64,000 nucleotides of DNA from Bugula neritina. Taxonomy: Eukaryota; Bryozoa; Gymnolaemata; Cheilostomatida; Bugulidae. Made by a program: the position numbers and the translations under genes. The stretch is from contig OZ037769.1 of NCBI GenBank assembly GCA_964035545.1, positions 4,812,429 through 4,876,428 on the forward strand, read 5' to 3'. Below the pieces are notes generated by a model. It searched no databases. It had not been told where the DNA came from and saw nothing but the letters and a program-made list of their open reading frames with translations. Position 1 is the stretch's first letter. Every line of letters starts with the position of its first letter. Of this stretch, positions 11,201 through 19,983 are shown piece by piece.

Positions 11201-14200
11201 TTGTTGTAGTAGATGTTGTAGTTGTTGTGGTAGGTGCTGTAGTTGTTGTGGTAGGTGCTGTAGGTGTTGTAGTTGTTGTGGTAGGTGTTGTAGTTGTGGT
11301 AGGTGTTGTAGTTGTTGTGGTAGGTGTTGTAGTTGTTGTTGTGGGCACAAACTCAGGATCAAAATCATGAACAATTTTAATGATTGGTGGGTTGATCTCT
11401 CTCTCAATGTCCGATGTATCTCCATTTACTATAATAATGTATGTTCAGGTTAGGGCTGTCACAGCATGCAGGGTATTTGATGGCATGAGTTACAGGCCTT
11501 ATGCTCTGCACAAGTCTATATAATTATAAAACTCAAGTCATTACAAAATAATTTTGCCCACACTAGGATTCAAACCCTACACCTCTTCTGCCTTACAAGC
11601 AGAAGCGGTGACCATTACACCACAGGGACCACTGGGTAATCTCATCATTTAAGCTGAGGTAAAGCCATATACACAAAACAAGAACATATAAGAGTAAAAG
11701 TTTCTTTTAGCAGTCTTACATGAGTACAACTAGCTTGTGACAGCTTCTAGAATCTTGGACACATTACAGTTAGTTAGTGTTAAATTATCTTGGCTATCAG
11801 CTAAATACAACTTCAGGGTAGTATTCTCAAGAATATTGGTTTTATAATACATTTTGTGCATACATGTCTTGAATTAATTCGGATCGTGTTAAATAGACTA
11901 ATCAAAATATATGTACTAAATATACTAATCATAAGGTGTGTACTAGATAGACCAATCAGAAGATATGTACTAGAACACAATATGTGTTAGTGCGTTCAAA
12001 TCACTCACCAAAATCAGGATGTTCCTCCAGCAGCTCCCAGGCACTCTTCTCGTTGCATTTCTTGTTCTGTTTGTTACTCGAAGCCTTCTCATGCAGTATC
12101 TTCCCCGACTCCACGTCTCCACTTCCACAGAATGATGTCACCTGGTCGAAATACATGAAACAACATTATGTTAGTTCAGCTATTTGTAAATTCCTCTGTT
12201 GACTGACACCAAGTCCTGTTGATAGAATAAAAAGCAATACCGTATCTATATTGTATGACATTTTGGTAACCTGAATTGCGAGGTAGGTGTAGTAATGAAG
12301 AAATTGGGAAAAGCCTGTGTTTTAGATTAAAAATGTAGCATAAGAAGTTATGTTCTTGTAAAATTTCGACCCGCGCCCCAAACCAAAACTTAATAATAAA
12401 ATTAAAGAATTTAGGTTATCTCAATTTTTCCACTGCCTACTGCTCCTAACTGTAAATTGTATTGTAGGAATACAAGCTCTAGCCAGTGTTCACCATACAG
12501 ATTTTTAAAGGCTTAAATCTATGGGGGTGCTTCAAAACCCTGGCAAAACTAACACTTTTAGGGCCCTGTTAGTTACACTTTTGTATTTTAGTTATTAGCT
12601 ACACAACAATAGTATTTCTCTGCGTAAGCTGTAATACTGAAGTAGAACCCTGCAGAGAAACGTTATGATGATGTAATGGTATGGTTAACTCACATAACTG
12701 AGGGCAGGGGCAAACATCAAAGAGGCCTTTGCATCATTTTCCTCCAGTGGCAAGAAGTCGCAGGTGCTTGTGGGAAACCCTGTGCTGCGGTCAAAGATGC
12801 ATGCTCCACTTGCTGTTGTTTGGTCTCGAATCACACCGTCAATATGACTCGTACATCTAACAATTTTGATAACTTTCTTCATAATTTATTAGAAATTAAA
12901 TTCAAAGAAAATGTTCTAATTTACACTATATTATTTAACGCCATCACCTATTTTCTACAAGTGAACGTCCACTACCAAAAGAATTTTACGGCTGCTAATC
13001 AAGTTAATTTTCTAAATACAGCTGCATGTTTTTAGTGCTTCAAATTTATAGAGCCAAGCCAAATCAAACATTCAACCCACTGAAGATGAATAGTTATCTT
13101 CATCTCTAAGTTCCTCGTTTAAATTTAACACACTTCCACTCTAGCATATATTTTCTTTGTGCTAAAAATATCAACTATATTCTAAATTTAACTTAACAAT
13201 CTTCCATTAAGCTTTGTCGGCTAAAAACTACTCCATCACCTTGCAAACCATTTCCGTAAACATTTACTAAACATAAGACCAAGTCCATGTTAATATTTTA
13301 AACTGCAGACATGAAACCTTCACCTAAGTGGACATCCCGAAGGCAGCTAATTCTACACAACACTCATACCTGGTAGGATACAATCTTCTCTGGTATGGGT
13401 AAAACTTGGCGTCATCTTCGTCGGGATATTCGGGGAATAGACCCCACCTCAGATGTGCCCACTCGTGTACAAATGTCTTCTCTACAATATATCTTACAAT
13501 TGTTATTATTACAAGCTGTAGATACAAACTCAGCACTACCTCACACACACTCGCACACCCACATCCTAACAAATGCAATAGATCTATAATAAAACATTTC
13601 ATACTATGAATATCTAAGTATGTCACATTATTTCACAACAACATTTCATGAAAGATAGTCAAAGTTGATATCCATCAGACCATTAAGACCAGTCAAACTC
13701 TGAGTAAAGCAGCAATATTTGAGGCTTATAGCATGATACCATTTCTCTCAGCTATCTAACTTAACAGCCCAAAATTTATTTATTCGACAAATATTCATAA
13801 TAAAGTTTCCTAAAAGCACTACATGCATATACTATTAATTCGTAATTCAGTATCTTTCTTACAAAAATAATATCATTGAAAAGTCAAGTTTTACTAAAGT
13901 TACATATTGAACGTGTATGCAATATTTAACCATGTCACCATGTCACCATGACACCATGCAACCATGTCACCATGATACTATGCCACCACGTCACCATGTA
14001 AACATGACACCATGAAACAATGACACCATGCTACTGTGCCACCATCCAACCGCTTAGCACAACCTGTACACATGACAACATGTCACCATGACACTACATA
14101 TGTCACCATGACACTATGGCACCATGACACTACACATGTCAACATGACACTATGCTACTCACTATGTCACCATGACACCATGTCATGTCACCATGACACC

Positions 14201-16836
14201 ATGTCACTATGACACCATGACACTATGTCACCATGACACTATGCAACCACTGAGTGTAACCTGTACCTTGTGGTCCAAACTCTGAAGAGACTTCAGTGTC
14301 CAACAGCCACTCAGGAGTGAAGTGAATAAAATCTCCCTCATCCCCACAGGCTCCTGGCTGCTGGGTGTAGGGCTGATTCCCCTTCGCTTTGTTAGCAGGG
14401 GCAATGAGTACCCTAGCTCTTTCAAATGTCTCCGTGGAAATCTGAGAAATAAACAAAGGACTGCTCTTCTTTTTTGTGCTTTTAAAACAGCACAATTGCT
14501 GCCAACATTTCAACATGTGGCTCAAAACAATTGCCTGCTAACACTAAATAACCACATATTTTGATAATAATACAATATAAGATGACAAAATAAAAACACA
14601 ATTATTTGAGACATGTGAATGTAAGCATATCTTACTGGACTCCAGGAGGTGTTGTGTGACCAGGTGGCTGGAACAAGGATAGTTGCACCAGTTATGTACT
14701 TCTGGCCGTTGGTGGCCGTATCCAGAAAATCTGACGCTTTCCACAGCAGTTGCTACAAGACATGTACTATATAATATATTACAGGTATATACATTATGAT
14801 ATCTTATATATTACAAGTATCTACACGATGATATCTTATTTATTACAAGTATCTACAATATGATATGACATACTATACTACATCTCTATAATACGATATG
14901 GTATATACTATATTACAAGGATACAATAAGATGGTGCAACATGTACTCAATATTTCAAGTAACTACAATTTGATATGGCATATACTATATCGCATGTTTC
15001 ACAAGACGATATGGTATATACTATATAGCATGTTTTTACAAGACGATATGGTATATACTATATAGCATGTTTTTACAAGACGATATGGTATATACTATAT
15101 AACATGTTTTTACAAGACGATATGGTATATGTTACATACTATATTACAGTGTGACAAAAGTTGTGTTAAAAGCCCCTCCCCCCCCTTTAACAAATAAGTA
15201 CTAGAAAAACTGAAAGACTTAAACTGAAATGCCTAGCAACAAAAGATTCATACAGACACAAGTATGTAACTCCAAAAATAGAATCCTAACAAGTGCACAG
15301 TCACATAGACCCACTTGTATTTACTTTATAAATCAGTGAGAAGATAAACCAGTATAACCTGTTTGCATAAGGCAGTGTGGCACCATCAACGTCCTTGTAC
15401 GGGAAAAAAAAGTAAAAAAAAAACATTTACTTTGAAATAAATCTTTGAGCCACTAGTTCAATTTCTTTAAAATGCAAACACACTGAGCATAAAATTATCC
15501 ACAGTCACCTATAGAAATGTTAATCTCTGAGACACTAAAGTTCCAACTCAAGTGCTAGCATGTATAATATAATATACTTATTATAAGGAACGCAAATAAA
15601 AATATAAATCCTCATTGATAAAACTGCGGATAAATTGCATAAATTTACAAATAATATACTTGAAAACTTAAGTTATTTTGAAGTACATTTTTTATAATAC
15701 TAAGTCCAAAATAAACATATTATAATAAAAACAGTGTTGTGCATTGTATCCGGTATGGAATGTATATATACTATGTATGATGCTTCAAGTTATAATAAGT
15801 TAAAGATTACACTAAAATTATTTTCATTTTGTTTCAAAATGTTAGACCAACTTTTACGAAATACCACTTAATTATATTGTCAGATGATTTTATAGGGTCA
15901 TTCTTAATAATGAAGAATTATTAAAGCAGATAAGCACAATCTGAGTACAGAAGCTGTTTCAGGGTTTGTTCTCTCGTCAGCCCACACCTTTGCAAACATG
16001 GAAGAAACTAGTGTTTCTACCGTAGCATATTTGAATATAAATTAAAATTAGTAAGTAATTCGATAAAAAACCATAAAAATCACATTTTATAAAATGCGTA
16101 ACAAGCATTGGAATGAATTTTTAAAACGTATAGTGCTTCGAATATATAAAAACTGGTATTATGGCATTATAAACCGGGAGTAGCCGTGATCTAGGGGTTA
16201 GAGGGCTTGTTTAGTAAACAAGAGGTCATGGGTTAGAGCCCGGACAAAGGCCATTGGTGATGCTAAGAAGAGCATTCAGTCATAATTGCTCCTGTGCCTC
16301 TTCTAAATAAGTCCTTAGCCCACTTTAACAAAAACTCTTTCTATCAGGGGTTTCTCGCAGGGATAGCGACTATAAACTTGCGAGAGTTTAATATGGCATT
16401 ATAAACCATGAAGCTAAGTAATAGAAATAGTGTTAGGTAAACTATATGCAATGCTCTCTAAATGTAAATATTGAGCTATATAATCAAAGCATGTTTGTAA
16501 GTGATTCTTAAAAATATTGAAATATAAATGAAAAACTTCCAGTCGGCTTAGCGTATTATATTCACATGTATAGACAACTCCATTAATACAACACTCAGGC
16601 GAGTTCTATACAAGTTACATTTATAACCCACTAGGTAAATATATATCACATGATTAACATACCTCAATAGATGTTAGAATAGATGTATTTTCCGGAACAC
16701 TCTCATCAATGGCTATGAGAATATCAGAATAGCTGCCGTCAGAGTTATGCACAATGCTCTGGCGAGTGCTGCCGATGTTATTTCCGGATATAAGGACGAT
16801 GCCGGTGAAGAAAGTGAGTAGCTGTAACTTTCTCAT
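2685..16836 (-). CDS. CLCA: Calcium-activated chloride channel regulator (CLCA), complete, 19 coding exons
   Basis: Exons in transcript order: 16836-16663, 14752-14636, 14441-14267, 13481-13370, 12856-12694, 12141-12009, 11428-11097, 9854-9627, 9070-8925, 8603-8456, 8128-7928, 7528-7370, 6978-6858, 6376-6291, 5946-5847, 5473-5312, 4770-4618, 3469-3312, 2858-2685; 1013 residues. A signal peptide (MRKLQLLTFFTGIVLI) is followed by the CLCA N-domain with the zinc-protease motif HEWAH (161-165) and WGLFPEY. A Thr/Pro tract of 56 residues (321-376) leads into a VWA domain with an intact MIDAS (DVSGS, 396-400) and PGGGTS. Beta-sandwich and FN3-like domains follow (PPDKITDLQL, WTTPGDD), then a transmembrane helix (about 973-998) and a short basic tail. 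Family members are secreted or surface self-cleaving metalloproteases that modulate TMEM16A channels. A basic RRKRQ stretch (exon 5946-5847) is a possible processing site. The vertebrate orthologue number is unassigned. Confidence 0.93.
3214..3266. repeat. Perfect 25-bp inverted repeat with a 3-nt loop
   Basis: The left arm 3214-3238 (starting ACATAAATAGCATATG) is exactly complementary to 3242-3266, with TTT between. It lies in the last intron of the CLCA gene. Confidence 0.9.
3849..3936 (-). mobile_element. tRNA-derived SINE head (family 2)
   Basis: Read on the minus strand it starts TTACCCAGTAGTCC, has tRNA-like A-box and B-box stretches (GTGTGATGATTAGCG; GGGTTCAAATCCC) and an anticodon-arm-like CTTGCAAG, then ends GAGGGCAAAAG. 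The same start and end phrases recur at 9112-9192 and 11551-11639. This shared flank, and the imperfect acceptor stem, argue for a SINE rather than a functional tRNA gene. Confidence 0.65.
3968..4620. repeat. 28-bp minisatellite carrying the CLCA 5' splice site, ~24 copies
   Basis: Units of 28 bp read GATGACTTACCTGTACTGTA plus CCATACCA. On the gene (minus) strand each unit contains CAGGTAAGTCAT, the same as the real donor of the exon ending at 4618 (ACAG|GTAAGTCAT). I count 24 ACTTACCTG motifs; the one at 4613-4620 is the functional donor and the others follow it in the intron. Confidence 0.95.
5199..5274. repeat. (TA)n microsatellite
   Basis: This is an almost pure TA run of about 75 bp in a CLCA intron, starting about 40 nt beyond the donor at 5311. 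Confidence 0.95.
7117..7255. mobile_element. Degenerate copy of the GTTTCC-ended MITE family
   Basis: It begins CTGCGTTCCCATAC. On the reverse strand the interior shows phrases related to 29203-29338 (GTGGTTGCAGTTTGCATTAA). The far end is hard to place. It lies in a CLCA intron. Confidence 0.35.
9112..9192 (+). mobile_element. tRNA-derived SINE head (family 2)
   Basis: It starts TTTACCCAGTAGTCCC, contains GGTGCAATGGTTAGTAAG (A-box-like) and GGGTTCGAACCCC (near-perfect B box), and ends GAGGGCAAAAG. Same family as the copies at 3849-3936 and 11551-11639. It lies in a CLCA intron, antisense to the gene. Confidence 0.65.
9476..9586 (+). mobile_element. SINE family 1, 3' body fragment
   Basis: It begins CAGTCATAATTG, then shows TTCCTGTGCTACAT, CATCAGGGGTTCTCA and GATAGTGACTATAAACTTGC, matching the body of the full-length copy at 16176-16391. 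The tRNA-like head is absent. Confidence 0.75.
10460..11096. repeat. 34-bp (2 x 17) minisatellite abutting the VWA-exon 5' splice site
   Basis: About 19 units of 34 bp, each made of two diverged 17-mers, fill the intron right up to the exon ending at 11097. On the gene strand many half-units contain AGTGTAAGTATRT, and the authentic donor is GAGT|GTAAGTATAT. Most units therefore carry one or two donor-like motifs. Confidence 0.92.
11179..11346 (-). repeat. Coding ACN/CCN microsatellite giving the Thr/Pro linker of CLCA
   Basis: On the minus strand a run of ACA/ACT triplets interrupted by CCT encodes blocks of five or six Thr separated by Pro (residues 321-376). It lies inside a normal exon and stays in frame. 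It joins the N-terminal protease region to the VWA domain and would be expected to be O-glycosylated and extended. Confidence 0.9.
11551..11639 (-). mobile_element. tRNA-derived SINE head (family 2)
   Basis: On the minus strand: TTACCCAGTGGTCCC, then TGTGGTGTAATGGTCACCG (A-box-like), a CTTGTAAG anticodon-loop-like stretch and GGGTTTGAATCC (B-box-like), ending TGTGGGCAAAA. This is the best-folding tRNA-like member, but the family-wide CCCAG start shared by three loci marks it as a SINE. Confidence 0.65.
12286..12446. mobile_element. Mariner-like MITE, copy 1
   Basis: Ends are GGTGTAGTAATGAAGAAATT and the approximate complement CAATTTTTCCACTGCCTACT, flanked on both sides by TA. Related copies lie at 17002-17130, 45170-45268 and 49033-49190. 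No transposase ORF is present. Confidence 0.75.
13930..14245. repeat. Degenerate ACCATG/TCACCATGACA minisatellite
   Basis: Short units built on TGTCACCATGACACCA repeat over about 315 bp. The array starts about 22 nt beyond the donor of the CLCA exon ending at 14267. Unit length varies, so no single period fits throughout. Confidence 0.85.
14775..15140. repeat. Degenerate AT-rich tandem repeat, ~37 bp at its most regular
   Basis: The best-preserved units (14990-15130) read TTTTTACAAGACGATATGGT plus ATATACTATATAGCATG. Earlier units are diverged. It lies in the long first CLCA coding intron. Confidence 0.75.
16176..16391 (+). mobile_element. SINE family 1, full-length copy with 16-bp target duplication
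   Basis: A tRNA-like head (CCGTGATCTAGGGGTTAGAG; GGGTTAGAGCCC) is followed by a body with CAAAGGCCATTGGTGATG, CATTCAGTCATAATTGCTCC, CAGGGGTTTCTCGCAGGGAT and GACTATAAACTTGCGAGAG. The 16 bp at 16160-16175 (TATGGCATTATAAACC) are repeated exactly at 16392-16407, the target-site duplication expected of LINE-driven insertion. It lies in a CLCA intron, antisense to the gene. Confidence 0.9.
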
Positions 16837-16850
16837 CTTTGAGTTTTCAT
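16833..16850 (-). promoter_or_regulatory. Possible uORF whose stop overlaps the CLCA start codon
   Basis: A likely 3' splice site (TATTGTAG) directly precedes ATG AAA ACT CAA AGA TGA at 16850-16833. The TGA of this five-codon uORF overlaps the main ATG (16836-16834) as ATGA, an arrangement typical of termination-reinitiation coupling. It depends on the proposed 5' UTR intron being real. Confidence 0.4.
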
Positions 16851-17001
16851 CTACAATATAAATTATACTCTGCAACACAACTGGGAATTTGCCCATAAAG
16901 TAACAATACATGTTGTATAGCTATCGCGAGCACGGAATTCTGATATGAGAACATAACCTACTCATCACTTGAACTCAGTAGCGTACAGAAAAAAGGAGGT
17001 A

Positions 17002-17130
17002 GGTGCAGTAATGGAGAAATTGAAAAAGCCTGTGTCCTGAATGAAACTGTAGCAAAAGAATTTGTTCTCGCCAAAATTTTGTTAAAAAAATTGAATAACT
17101 TAGGCAACAAAATTTCTCCATTACTGCATT
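17002..17130. mobile_element. Mariner-like MITE, copy 2
   Basis: Starts GGTGCAGTAATGGAGAAATT and ends AATTTCTCCATTACTGCATT, an almost perfect inverted repeat, with TA on each side. At 129 bp it is shorter than copies 1 and 4, so it has lost internal sequence. Confidence 0.85.
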
Positions 17131-17543
17131 TAGACAGAAAAACAAAGATAACCTAAAACTGTTTTGGATTTGATGGCTGCATAAGCTTGGAGAACTATAC
17201 TTTTATCAGCAACAATTTGCTCTAATTAAATTTATATCATTTAATCACTTGTTTGGCCCATCAATTCACGAAAAAATTATTATAATAATGAAATAATTAT
17301 TATTTCCTATTAAAAAGAACTGAGGTATAAAATCTTAAAGATAAAAATATAATGTATAGGCATAATTTTGATTAACTAAATATTCTTAAACATAAAAACA
17401 GACAAAATTTTTTTAATTTTACTGAACATACAAACATTACATTTAGCCATAAATTTCTGCTTATAAGCCTAACACTCTATTCAGAGTTATAGTTTGAATA
17501 CAGAAAATATCTAAACTATATAAATGTTACACAAAGGACGTAC

Positions 17544-17610
17544 CTGCATAGGCCAGTCTTGAGGCAGCAAGTTCATCACACCCACTACCAGTATATGAAT
17601 CTGTAGTAGT
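17544..17610 (-). other. Candidate 5' UTR exon of the CLCA gene
   Basis: On the minus strand the sequence ends GCCTATGCAG followed by GTACGT, a strong 5' splice site. It lies upstream of the acceptor at 16851, just before the CLCA start. The other end of the exon cannot be set; 17610 is a nominal boundary. Confidence 0.4.
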
Positions 17611-17619
17611 AATAGCTCT

Positions 17620-19424
17620 TAAGCTAATCTTCAAACATCACATTATGCATAATAAGAGTATTTGGTAACAGTTCATAAAGTAAGCTATATGTGTGGGTAG
17701 GTAAATAAGACAATTTATACTTAGAAACTATAACTAAATTTGTCTAGTGTTTGTGTCAAGCAAGCATCATGGATTGTTTGAGGCAAGCAGCTTTTGATGA
17801 AATGGCAAAAAAGACTATAAACTTCAAAACACAAAACTTTTATTAATTTAAAATTTGTGTTTTTTTACAATATTAAAATTATTTTCATTTTCATAAATAC
17901 ACTGTATTTATTAATTTAGTAGTTTATATTTTATTCTAATAATTTATATCCTACTTTAATAATGTATACTGTATTTTGATTATCAAAACTTAAATTTGCT
18001 ATTTTAGAATTAGCTTAATTAGATTGTTATTTCTTGTCAGCAAATTAAAGTAATAAACATTAGAAACGGCAAGATAAATTGCTAGGGTACAAAGCTAACT
18101 GCAATATCAAGAGTATTGAAACCTTTTACCTTCAAGAATGGATGATTAAATGAAAAAATGCTTTTATTTTTTCAGTTTTAATTACTATGATTACATTAGA
18201 AAGCAAACATACAACTATCCTGTTTCATTTTTCTTGAAGAGTATTAATTTCTTGAGTCAATAGCAGAACAAAAGGCCCAGCAATGCAAATAGCAATGTAC
18301 GACCTTGAAGACACACCCTAGCCCACTGGTTTACTCAAGATATAGGTCACATGACTATTCTCTCAGCCTTCCCCTTTAGACTGAGTTAGCTTACCTTTAT
18401 CAATTCTGATAGCTTTTTATGTGCTGCAGTTGGCATAAATCACAATCACATTATTGAAGACCTAAATGTAGTATATTACACACTGTAGCAGCCAAGTGTC
18501 ATTATAAACTTAGAAGCACAGCCAATAATTTACATGGCCTGTTATATTATACAGCTCACTCAAATATTGTACGCATATACCTATATGTATATGTGTATAT
18601 ACCTACACGTATATGTGTATATACCTATATATAGCTATACATACAAATATTTTTTACTTTCAATAACTAGAAACTGTTAGATTGCATCCAAGCAAGAGCA
18701 AACAACCCTATTCGCTGACACCAGCAGGTGATGAAATAGAGCTGAAAGTGGAGATCAGTATAAAATCACACACAATTTATTAACATAACTAATAATATAG
18801 TGTGTAACACATAAAACACTCCAACACTAAAAGACAAGACTGAGCGTTTTATTCCAAAGAGAAGACAAGACACAAAACAACAGTATAGAGTTGATGAGAT
18901 TCAGCTGTGCTGTGACATAATGTCACAGCACAGCAATGAGATTCACAAAACAATAATAAAACATGAACAAACACGCTACATATAATACATATGCACTACA
19001 TATTTGTATAACGTATACACGTTACATATAATGCATATAAGCTATATATAAAACTTACGCATATTGTATATATTCTATGTATATGCTATGTGCGCTACAT
19101 ATAAAGCACGTACGATACATAAAATGTACAGTAAGTATGTCTAGTATATATAATGTATGTCTAGTATATAATATAGTGAGGTACGTTGAGATGAAAGAAA
19201 CCAGAGAGCGTCCTTGACATAGCTTGTGTAACAGGAAATGCTCGTTAACTCCTGTAAATGATAAAAAATATCAAACATTTGTGAAGATTAGAAATGTAAC
19301 TATGATATTTCTAGCCTGTAGTGTTTTATCATAAAAGGTTTTGTTTATTACAAATCTAAGGCAATGGTGGAATAAGAAATATATTGAAAACATACAGTGA
19401 TAATATTATACTTTCACATCATAC
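17620..19424. other. Intergenic region between CLCA (5' side) and argininosuccinate synthase (3' side)
   Basis: No coding exon is supported. The sequence is very AT-rich and includes ATATAC/GTATAT runs near 18570-18640 and 18990-19180. A 15-bp perfect inverted repeat lies at 18904-18934 (GCTGTGCTGTGACAT with 1-nt spacer). The CLCA promoter and the end of the argininosuccinate synthase transcript should fall here. A possible 3' UTR exon of the latter may start with GAGTTAACGAGC just below a TTTACAG at about 19253 (minus). Confidence 0.5.
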
Positions 19425-19462
19425 CTGTGTAAAGATCACGATATACTCTGTCAAACTGACTT
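19425..19462 (-). other. ASS1: Candidate last coding exon of argininosuccinate synthase (three codons plus UTR)
   Basis: The main gene stops at a strong donor GCA|GTAAGT after RLRAKQA. Downstream, AGATATAAG|AAGTCAGTTTGA would add Lys-Ser-Val and a stop in phase 0 (19462-19451), giving a tail of family-typical length. A second donor CAG|GTATGATG at 19424 would make the 3' UTR spliced too. The acceptor is weak. Confidence 0.4.
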
Positions 19463-19983
19463 CTTATATCTAACAAAATATAGTCAAAAGAGATATAGTA
19501 TGTGAAATATCATTGGTTAAGGTTTTTATGTTTTACCAATGAATGATGAATTAGTACAAGAAACTATTACTGTCAACAAATACATAGCAGAAACAAAATA
19601 ACTAGAGGGTAGACAGATGAATAAGCTCTATTTTTATTGGGTAGACAGATAAATAAGCTCTATTCTAATTGGGTAGAGAGGCAAATGAACATGTAGTAGA
19701 TGCTTCTAGCAGACTAAAATGAGCTGTTAGGTAGTATTGTTAGTGGTGAAGGGGATTAAGAGAGCCCAAGTAACTTCCTTTCTGTATTTGACGTCCACAA
19801 ATACTCAAGAAAGACAACAAGAAACATCTGTCAGAGTTTTACATCTACGAGAAGGTCACTGATTAGCAGCAATGGATTCACGTTAACAACTCCAGTCTCA
19901 TTAGAAATAAACACCTAAGTGTGTGAGTGGTAGACAGGGTACGTGTGAGTGGTAGACAGTGTACGTGTAGTGTTGTCACTTAC

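Noticed and set aside
12676-13035. 119-residue plus-strand frame with Cys-rich start
   Set aside because: It is antisense of the CLCA exon 12856-12694 followed by AT-rich intron.
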